From Acidobacteriaceae bacterium (GTDB lineage: Bacteria > Acidobacteriota > Terriglobia > Terriglobales > Acidobacteriaceae), in the NCBI GenBank assembly GCA_003139095.1, contig PLHW01000030.1:64602-110158 (forward strand): a DNA stretch of 45,557 nucleotides, read 5' to 3'. The notes under the pieces are model-generated. The model was not told the origin of the DNA, searched no databases, and saw nothing but the letters and a program-made list of their open reading frames with translations. A program made the translations under genes and the position numbers. Positions 40,235-45,557 of this stretch are shown here, piece after piece (within the stretch, counting starts at the first letter, position 1; the number at the start of each line of letters is the position of its first letter).

Positions 40235-40429
40235 ATGCCTCTAATTCAGGTGCTGGAAGTCTTGATTGTGGTGGGTATCCTTCTGTGGCTCATAAATCGC
40301 TTCATCCCGATGCAGGGCACCATCAAGTCAATTTTGAACAGCGTCGTGGTGATCGTGGTGGTTTTGTGGATCCTGAATGTCTTTGGGCTCTTTAATGCCC
40401 TATCAGGCATTCACGTGGGAAAGGGCTGA
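40235..40429 (+). CDS. Thivi_2564-family small membrane protein
   Basis: This is a 64-aa hydrophobic protein with two membrane helices (VLEVLIVVGILLWLINRF and ILNSVVVIVVVLWILNVFGL) joined by a short MQGTIKS loop. The pattern matches the small Thivi_2564 membrane family, of unknown function. AAGGAAGG stands about 8 nt before the ATG at 40235. It is isolated between hairpins, so probably its own transcript; the small stress-type proteins nearby may share regulation, which is a guess. Confidence 0.78.
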   Translation: MPLIQVLEVLIVVGILLWLINRFIPMQGTIKSILNSVVVIVVVLWILNVFGLFNALSGIHVGKG

Positions 40430-40572
40430 GGCGCGAGAGTGTCAGCCGGTGGTAAAAGCACAACAGTGAATCTTCTCGCATCCCGAGGGCGCCATCGGCG
40501 TTCAAGGAACGAGACCGGAAATCTGGAATAAGCGGGCACGTAAACGAAATCGAATCATGGAGGCAATACGTT

Positions 40573-41106
40573 ATGAAGTTAGTTGGAGTTCTTAGCACCG
40601 CAGCACTCTGTTTGACCCTCGGAATCGCCGTTCCAGCATACGCGCAGGAGCAGCACGATGAGAAGGACAAGGCTGCTTCCCAGCAAGAAGAGAAGAAGGC
40701 ACAGCCGGAACAGAAGAAGGCGCAACAGGAACAACCGGCAAAACAAGAAGAGAAAGGCGCCCAACAGGAAAAGAACGGCAAGCAGGAAGAGAAAAATGCC
40801 CAGCAAAAACAAGGCCAACCGCAGGCTAAGCCAGTCGAGCAGGCACAGCACAACGGTGGCGGCCGGATTCCGGCAGATCGTTTCAAAGCCAATTTCGGAC
40901 AGGACCACAGGTTCCACGTTAGTCAGGCCGAGTACAGCAACGGCCGTCGATTTCAGTACGGTGGCTATTGGTTCGGATTCGTCGATCCCTGGCCCAGCAA
41001 CTGGCTCTACACGCAAGACGTCTATGTGGTAGATATTAACGGCGTCTACTACCTGTGCAACCCGATGTATCCCGGAGTGAACATTGCGCTCAGCTTCACC
41101 TTATAA
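40573..41106 (+). CDS. Secreted protein with a long Gln/Glu/Lys-rich region
   Basis: This is a 177-aa exported protein. A signal peptide ends at about residue 25 (MKLVGVLSTAALCLTLGIAV, AYAQ). Residues of about 26-92 are a low-complexity Q/E/K region with degenerate units like KKAQPEQ, KKAQQEQ and KNGKQEE, likely a charged helix. From about residue 95 a small compact domain follows (RIPADRFKANFGQDHRFHVS, FQYGGYWFGFVDPWP, DVYVVDINGVYYLCNP). The domain recurs, from memory, in acidobacterial and proteobacterial exported proteins of unknown function. GGAGG lies about 9 nt before the ATG. A strong hairpin follows. It may be periplasmic or cell-wall associated. Confidence 0.75.
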   Translation: MKLVGVLSTAALCLTLGIAVPAYAQEQHDEKDKAASQQEEKKAQPEQKKAQQEQPAKQEEKGAQQEKNGKQEEKNAQQKQGQPQAKPVEQAQHNGGGRIPADRFKANFGQDHRFHVSQAEYSNGRRFQYGGYWFGFVDPWPSNWLYTQDVYVVDINGVYYLCNPMYPGVNIALSFTL

Positions 41107-41154
41107 AAAAGCCCGAAGCGGGCGCCTAAGGTGGATTTCTCCTTGAGGATTCCC

Positions 41155-41190
41155 GGCGCGAGTCCTTTCCCTGGGACTCGCGCCCCCTTC
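41155..41190 (+). terminator. Hairpin terminator after the secreted Q/E/K-rich protein gene
   Basis: An 11-bp stem, GGCGCGAGTCC (41155-41165) with GGACTCGCGCC (41174-41184), loop 8 nt, is followed by a CCCTTCTTCT tract. A smaller hairpin GCCCG/CGGGC at 41111-41123 is preceded by A6, so it would end transcripts only on the minus strand. Confidence 0.5.
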
Positions 41191-41250
41191 TTCTAAATTT
41201 TGGGCACAGAACAAACCCGGAAAAATGGGAGAAAGCGCGAGGATTAATCG

Positions 41251-41457
41251 ATGGAACCGGTCCTTCGCGAATTCCGCGACCGTTTGCGGCGGCGCCTGGC
41301 GCCGATGCGTTATCGGTTGCAGAAACTGCTGGCCGCATTGACACCCGAAATCCGCGAGATCCACACACAAAGGATGTGTCCGTTTTGCGGGTTAGTCACG
41401 TCGCGTTCCAAACAATGTCTGGAATGCGGCAAGACGCTGGCAGAAGTTCACACTTAG
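41251..41457 (+). CDS. Small zinc-ribbon protein
   Basis: This is a 68-aa basic protein. The N-terminal half is an Arg-rich helix (LREFRDRLRRRLAPMRYRLQ) and the C-terminal half is a zinc ribbon with CPFC and CLEC pairs 14 residues apart. GCGAGGA lies 9 nt before the ATG at 41251. It could bind nucleic acid or ribosome; no family name is assigned. It is followed by another small Cys-pair protein. Confidence 0.62.
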   Translation: MEPVLREFRDRLRRRLAPMRYRLQKLLAALTPEIREIHTQRMCPFCGLVTSRSKQCLECGKTLAEVHT

Positions 41458-41490
41458 TAACGACGAAGAAAGACGTCTGAAAGGATGCGA

Positions 41491-41724
41491 ATGAAAAGAC
41501 AGTATCTTCACCTCTCAGCCTATCGTTGCGACGAATGTGAGGGGCCGGTCGTCAGCGGGTCGTTGGCCGTGCGCGAGAACGAGATATCAAAAGAGACCGA
41601 CATCACGCAGGTAGGGGCGATGTGCCTGGCGTGCGGCCACAAACAAGCGCGAGCAAGAGATGCAGGCATAACGCGGCAATGCCCGCCGGTGGATTGGCAA
41701 CCGGCTAAGACCCTTTGTCTGTGA
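41491..41724 (+). CDS. Small zinc-ribbon-like protein
   Basis: This is a 77-aa protein with CDEC (near residue 13) and CLAC (near 46), a likely structural zinc site, and a C-terminal Cys pair (RQCPP, TLCL). AAAGGA 6 nt upstream favours the ATG at 41491 over one two codons earlier. It lies 33 bp after the first zinc-ribbon gene and so is probably cotranscribed. The function is unknown. Confidence 0.58.
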   Translation: MKRQYLHLSAYRCDECEGPVVSGSLAVRENEISKETDITQVGAMCLACGHKQARARDAGITRQCPPVDWQPAKTLCL

Positions 41725-41778
41725 AACCACGACTCGCGTGGGGCGTGCCGGGTTGCACCAGGTAATCGGAGAATGCCC

Positions 41779-41943
41779 CTAGCCCTTCGTGTTTGACCGC
41801 CTCAGTTTGCGGCGATGCGCGCGCTTCTTTCTCTGTTTGTTGGCCATTCTCTTGGCCTCGAACGTATTCGTTGGAGCCGCGACCGGCGTTGCCGCCGCGG
41901 GCTTTGTTTCTCCTGCGTTTTGTTCTTCGGTTGGATTATCCAT
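41779..41943 (-). CDS. Very small basic protein
   Basis: This is a 54-aa protein, MDNPTEEQ start, Ala/Pro/Thr-rich middle and a strongly basic end (MANKQRKKRAHRRKLRRS). The ATG at 41943 has AAGGAGA about 8 nt upstream, which decides the start; the open frame continues upstream without protein character. A basic tail suggests RNA or DNA binding. It follows the zinc-ribbon gene at 42009 on the same strand. Confidence 0.6.
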   Translation of the reverse strand: MDNPTEEQNAGETKPAAATPVAAPTNTFEAKRMANKQRKKRAHRRKLRRSNTKG

Positions 41944-42008
41944 TCCACAATTCTCCTTGGCTGATCGATCCCGCACCCATTGTGATTTAAAGAAAGGCTG
42001 GCAACTGC

Positions 42009-42236
42009 TTAGGTACGCTCGACTGCGCTCGCGCTCGCACGCTTGCCGGCACGAAGTTGCTCCGCCGTGAAGACCTGTCCACAAGTGCTGCATCGCCACT
42101 TTGAGGTCGATCTCCCCGCATTGCCGGCGCCCGGCATAGCCCGCGCATTTTCGCTGGGATTGAATGCCATTCCCAGTTCACCGCCGCATCCCAGGCACAG
42201 TCGCTTTTCCATAATGATGGTGTTGCCGTATTCCAC
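42009..42236 (-). CDS. Small zinc-ribbon protein
   Basis: This is a 75-aa protein with a zinc ribbon formed by CLGCGGELG and KWRCSTCGQVFTAEQL, in the manner of ribosome- or DNA-associated ribbons. The start is given as the GTG at 42236 (EYGNTIIMEKRL follows); an ATG at 42212 is an alternative, and neither has a strong Shine-Dalgarno. The product end is Lys/Arg-rich. It is the upstream member of a minus-strand pair with the basic protein. Confidence 0.6.
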   Translation of the reverse strand: MEYGNTIIMEKRLCLGCGGELGMAFNPSENARAMPGAGNAGRSTSKWRCSTCGQVFTAEQLRAGKRASASAVERT

Positions 42237-42362
42237 TTCAATACTATCCGCCGCGGCTTCGCCGATCTGCTCACAATTGAACAGTGTTTCGAGCGTTCGC
42301 CAGGCTCACGATTTCTCCATGTTGCGCGTACTCCGGGCAATTCCCTCAACCGCAATTCCTGC

Positions 42363-43811
42363 TCACAGATTCTCCAGCACCAGTTTAAGGTAGTCCCAGA
42401 AGCTCTTTACCGATGAAATCTCCACGCGCTCGTTCGGACTGTGCGGACCTACAATTGTCGGCCCGAAAGAAATCATTTCCATGCCCGGATATTTCTCGCC
42501 GATGACGCCACACTCCAGGCCCGCGTGCATGGCGATCAACTTGGCAGGTTTGCCGAAGAGCTTGTTGTGCACTTCCTGGAGTTTGCGGACGATTTCGCTG
42601 TTCGGTTCCGGTTTCCAGCCCGGATATTTGCCGGAGTGCTCGACTTCGAAGCCCGCCAGACGGCATACGGTGGCCACCATGCGGGCGGCCGACATCATGC
42701 TGCTCTCGATGGCACTGCGCTGACTGGTCACAATTTCGACCACGTCGCCCTTGGTGGTGACGGTCGCCAGGTTCGTCGACGTCTGGACCAAGCCCGGGAC
42801 ATCGGGACTCATCGCCAAGACGCCATGATGCAAACTGCCAAGCAGCGCCGCCGTCTGTTTCGCGTCCGTCGCATCGAGAACATTTGCCGGACGGTCGGCC
42901 TTTTCGACCGTGATCGCGAGTGCCGAATCGAATTCTCCCAAATCGGTTCTGTAACCGGTTTCGGCGGTGGCGACGAGCGTTTTCAGTTCGCTTTCTCGAG
43001 CCGGATCCGCCAGCACCACGGCCGACGCTTCGCGCGGAATTGCATTCTGCGCGCTTCCGCCATTGATCGCGGCAATTTCAATCGGAATACGATCCAGCAG
43101 GGCTTGAAGAACTCCTCCGAGGATGCGGAGAGCGTTGCCGCGGCCCTGGTGGATATCGACACCCGAGTGACCACCTTTCAGGCCAGACACCTTGATGCGC
43201 CAGGCGGAGGCAGCGTGAGCAGGGCGAAGCGTGACCTTGCGTCGAGCCGTCGTCTTGATGCCGCCCGAGCAACCGATACAGAGCGTGCCTTCATCTTCGT
43301 TGTCAAGATTGAGGAAATATTTGGACTTGAGAACGCCACCCGGGAACTCGGCGGCGCCCGTAAGACCGGTCTCCTCGTCAATGGTGAAGGCAAACTCCAG
43401 CGGACCGTGTGCGATGTCGGTGCTCTCCATGACGGCCAAAGAGGCGGCTACGCCGACCCCGTTGTCGGCACCGAGCGTCGTGCCATCGGCTTTCAGCCAG
43501 TCCCCATCTCTGACCACCTGGATGGGATCGGTATCGAAGTTATGAGCGGTGCCCTCGTTCTTTTCGCAGACCATGTCGAGGTGACCCTGGAGCAGGGCCA
43601 TGGGCGCTCGCTCGCGTCCCGGCCGTGCGGGTTTCCGGACCACGAGATTGCCGGCATCGTCCTGTGTGGATTCGAGGCCCAGACTGGTGGCGAGTGAGCG
43701 GATGTATTCGCGCACGGCAGCTTCCTTTGTGGAGGGGCGGGGAATTGCAGCCAATTTGTCGAAGTGTTTCCATACTGCTTTGGGTTCCAGATTTTCGAGT
43801 GCAGGGATCAC
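42363..43811 (-). CDS. pepD: Aminoacyl-histidine dipeptidase (PepD, M20 family)
   Basis: This 482-aa cytoplasmic Xaa-His dipeptidase/beta-alanyl-dipeptide peptidase has two metal ions. M20 ligands and catalytic residues are visible: LLQGHLDMVCEKN (His and catalytic-site Asp), LGADNGVG (bridging Asp), TIDEETGLTGA (catalytic Glu, ligand Glu), NLDNED (Asp), and C-terminal VGPHSPNERVEIS (His). The lid domain at about 200-385 has KVSGLKGGHSGVDIHQGRGN and INGGSAQNAIPREA. The start is the GTG at 43811, which has GGAG 6 nt upstream; an in-frame TTG at 43832 would add seven residues. No neighbour suggests a pathway; a peptide-recycling housekeeping role is likely. Confidence 0.93.
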   Translation of the reverse strand: MIPALENLEPKAVWKHFDKLAAIPRPSTKEAAVREYIRSLATSLGLESTQDDAGNLVVRKPARPGRERAPMALLQGHLDMVCEKNEGTAHNFDTDPIQVVRDGDWLKADGTTLGADNGVGVAASLAVMESTDIAHGPLEFAFTIDEETGLTGAAEFPGGVLKSKYFLNLDNEDEGTLCIGCSGGIKTTARRKVTLRPAHAASAWRIKVSGLKGGHSGVDIHQGRGNALRILGGVLQALLDRIPIEIAAINGGSAQNAIPREASAVVLADPARESELKTLVATAETGYRTDLGEFDSALAITVEKADRPANVLDATDAKQTAALLGSLHHGVLAMSPDVPGLVQTSTNLATVTTKGDVVEIVTSQRSAIESSMMSAARMVATVCRLAGFEVEHSGKYPGWKPEPNSEIVRKLQEVHNKLFGKPAKLIAMHAGLECGVIGEKYPGMEMISFGPTIVGPHSPNERVEISSVKSFWDYLKLVLENL

Positions 43812-44040
43812 GGCACGCTCCGTAGGATTCAAAGGTACCAGCTATCGTACAGCGTAGGTGGTGATGGTGGCACTCTCAGGGGCGCTCCGCTTTACTGGTT
43901 CACTTTCCTGGGTAAGGTCGGCGCCGCGAGAAGCACCGTTGCATCCCTTCCTGTTGCTCAATTTTCTGGGTGAGTGAAATCACTGATCCGCGCTGCTTCT
44001 GCATGTCAAAATCCGGGCATTCATGCGCGTTGAGGAGCTC

Positions 44041-44961
44041 ATGCCTAAAGCCAGGATGTTGCGGATCGCGGGATATCTGTTATTTTTTGGGATCACATTT
44101 AGCCGTGCGAATGCCACCGAAAATGGCGGTAGCGTCTACCCGGTTGGAGTAGAAACCGTGATGACGGGTGTGCAGCCCCGTCCCGGCGAAACGGCCCTGT
44201 ACGAGTACACGGTTCTTTATGTGGCGAATGAATTTGATAACGCAAAGGGCAAAAGCGCGATCCCGGAATTCAGGCTCAGGGTGTTCGCCAACGCCGTCAA
44301 GGTGACTCACAATTGGGGAGTTCATTTTCTGGGTGGGACGATAGAAAGCCAGATCGGTGTCCCGTTTGTTTACCAGCAACTGCATACCGCGGGGGGTACG
44401 TTCAGCGAGTTCGGCCTCACCAACGTCAACTTGATTCCGGTGAGTATCACCTATCAGCATGGCGGCCTGCACTGGTATTACGAAGCCGACATGTTCCCGG
44501 CCGGGGCGGGATACTCGGCGGCGCACGCCGTAAATATCGGGCAGCACAACCAGGCTATTGCACCGGCCGCTGGTTTCACATACCTCCCGCGGCAGGGCAA
44601 AGCGGAATTGAGTTCGCGTTTTATGTACTTCTTCAACGGCTATGACAAAGCTACCCACTACCACAGCGGCAACGAATTTACGTGGGAATACAACGCAGCG
44701 TACGAGATCTCAAAAAAGATAGCAGCCGGTTTCAACGGATTCTTTTACCAGCAGACCACAGACGATTGGGCGCAAGGAGCGGTTTATGAGAACGGTTTTC
44801 GTGGCCGCGACCTGGCGCTGGGGCCGCAACTGCGCTTCCCGCTGGGCAAGCATGGGGGCCTGGCCGTCAAGTACTACCGCGACACTCTGGTGCACAACAA
44901 GCCGCGCGGCAATGCATTCTGGTTTCAGTTTTGCGTGCCCATCGGGAAACGGGCTCTCTAA
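44041..44961 (+). CDS. SphA/MetA-pathway-type outer-membrane beta-barrel
   Basis: This is a 306-aa exported protein resembling the phenol MetA-pathway/SphA transporter family, outer-membrane barrels linked to uptake of aromatic or other hydrophobic compounds. The ATG at 44041 is preferred, with GAGGAG 3-8 nt upstream, over one six codons earlier. A signal peptide follows (MLRIAGYLLFFGITFSRANA). Alternating amphipathic strands end in the aromatic pattern of a barrel strand (NAFWFQFCVPIG), and YVANEFDNAKGKSAIPEF and NLIPVSITYQHGGLHWYYEA are typical. No aromatic-degradation genes are nearby, so the ligand is unknown. Confidence 0.8.
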   Translation: MPKARMLRIAGYLLFFGITFSRANATENGGSVYPVGVETVMTGVQPRPGETALYEYTVLYVANEFDNAKGKSAIPEFRLRVFANAVKVTHNWGVHFLGGTIESQIGVPFVYQQLHTAGGTFSEFGLTNVNLIPVSITYQHGGLHWYYEADMFPAGAGYSAAHAVNIGQHNQAIAPAAGFTYLPRQGKAELSSRFMYFFNGYDKATHYHSGNEFTWEYNAAYEISKKIAAGFNGFFYQQTTDDWAQGAVYENGFRGRDLALGPQLRFPLGKHGGLAVKYYRDTLVHNKPRGNAFWFQFCVPIGKRAL

Positions 44962-45324
44962 TCCCGCGATCCCGCGATCGGAGCGAAACCTGGTGCCTGG
45001 CGAAACTCGGCGGCGCTCGCGCTCATACTTCCTCCCGTCAAGCGAGAGGCATTTGATCGGTCACGACCTCGCCATAAGCTGCCAATGCCCACTCGAAAGC
45101 CGTCGAGTTGGCCCTGGACAGTACGCAAACAGCACGCAAAACAATATTTGGGGGGTGAGCAGGGGAAAGCGGGCAAAGAGAAATGATGCTTTCACCTGAC
45201 CGCAATCTGGCGATGCGCAGGGCAAGTTCGTCTTGGGTCACGAAGAGCTTTCCCTGTTATGGGGTAGGATCGACCTGGCCAAAATTAATAGACTCAAGAC
45301 TCGGTTGGTAGTGATTAGTCTGCC
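44962..45324. other. Intergenic region without recognised genes
   Basis: No convincing gene. CCCGCGAT occurs twice in tandem right after the barrel gene (about 44963-44978). No T-run terminator is seen. Confidence 0.4.
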
Positions 45325-45522
45325 ATGGCGCCCGTCTATCATGGCCCAACATCGGGCGGGCCGTATGCAATGATCAATGCTTCACTGGACCCAAGCGTAA
45401 ACTACACTGACACCGCAGTCATCGCTGGGCAGACATATTATTATGTCGCGACCGCTGTGGATGAGAATGGGCTCGAAAGCGCTTACTCCAATCAGACCAC
45501 AGCCGTCATTCCCTCCCCCTAG
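45325..45522 (+). pseudogene. C-terminal fibronectin type III remnant
   Basis: The 65-codon frame reads VYHGPTSGGPYAMINASLDP, NYTDTAVIAGQTYYYVATAV and DENGLESAYSNQTTAVIPSP, the usual last Fn3 strands of large secreted acidobacterial proteins, whose C-terminus commonly ends PSP. The upstream part that should supply the remaining Fn3 strands is missing and no Shine-Dalgarno precedes the apparent start. It is best read as a decayed gene end rather than a small protein. Confidence 0.6.
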
Positions 45523-45557
45523 GTCAGCCGGGATACTAGGGTCTGTTCACACTATCG

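Noticed and set aside
41111-41123. Hairpin GCCCG/CGGGC as terminator of the secreted Q/E/K gene
   Set aside because: The A-tract lies on the 5' side, so on the plus strand there is no T-run. The stronger hairpin at 41155-41184 is the better candidate.
42441-43697. A 418-codon plus-strand open frame over pepD
   Set aside because: It is antisense to a PepD with all metal ligands; no motif seen.
1-45557. tRNA, rRNA, CRISPR array, intact insertion sequence or prophage
   Set aside because: I looked for T-loop-like GGTTCRAAYCC, regular spacer-repeat arrays, transposase and phage-structural motifs and saw none. Short or degenerate cases could be missed by eye.

Overview
This is high-GC bacterial chromosomal DNA. 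The likely source is an acidobacterium of the Terriglobia (Koribacter/Sulfotelmatobacter-like). The reasons are two secreted Gloeo/Verruco-type repeat proteins (YGTT..GG repeats), a very large secreted beta-helix protein, a DUF3857/transglutaminase/TPR protein, typical acidobacterial small orphan proteins, and many short palindromic and 7-, 9- and 15-nt periodic repeats between and inside genes. The assignment rests on recognised gene families and was not confirmed by a search.

Layout. (1) 0-8.3 kb, mostly minus strand: an OppD/DppD-type ABC ATPase with an unusual internal insertion, a GH13 lipoprotein, a gene-poor 0.9 kb gap, a GloVer repeat protein and a 1030-aa secreted beta-helix protein. 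(2) 8.4-14.7 kb, minus strand: a heavy-metal efflux operon (small membrane protein, TolC-like channel, adaptor, CzcA/CusA-type pump). A palindromic repeat pair sits in the adaptor's N-terminus and a 15-bp minisatellite lies between adaptor and pump. (3) 14.9-21.4 kb: a secreted Ig-like protein divergent from the transglutaminase/TPR protein, a second GloVer protein and a secreted eqolisin-like protein. (4) 21.9-30.9 kb, plus strand: an HD-fold protein with a degenerate HD motif, then MmgE/PrpD, DinB, a fused fungal-LYS4-like homoaconitase, an isocitrate/homoisocitrate dehydrogenase homologue, a CitD-CitE fusion and CitF, ended by a terminator. This is the most interesting part. (5) 31-35 kb: DUF2007 protein, PASTA protein, then rsmB and fmt on the minus strand. 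(6) 35-36.3 kb: a scar with a truncated ECF sigma gene and the tail of a HAF-repeat protein, then an orphan gene. (7) 36.4-40 kb: a GT4 glycosyltransferase fused to a helical domain, followed by a GH130 phosphorylase/glycosidase. (8) 40-45.5 kb: small membrane, secreted and zinc-ribbon proteins, PepD dipeptidase, a SphA/MetA-type beta-barrel and a fibronectin-III remnant.

How the genes may work together. The 22.6-30.8 kb cluster encodes a dehydratase (PrpD family), a hydratase (homoaconitase family), a beta-decarboxylating dehydrogenase and a citrate-lyase-type C-C lyase. It has no citrate/homocitrate synthase, no CitC ligase and no CitG/CitX. This reads as a module for a tricarboxylic acid (citrate, homocitrate, 2-methylcitrate or another alkylcitrate) that splits dehydration and hydration between two unrelated enzymes and can also cleave the acid. 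The substrate cannot be read from sequence. The same cluster has nonamer repeats (NNCRCAGAG type) in five of its gaps, and I saw none elsewhere in the window.

No tRNA, rRNA, CRISPR array, intact insertion sequence or prophage was recognised by eye.
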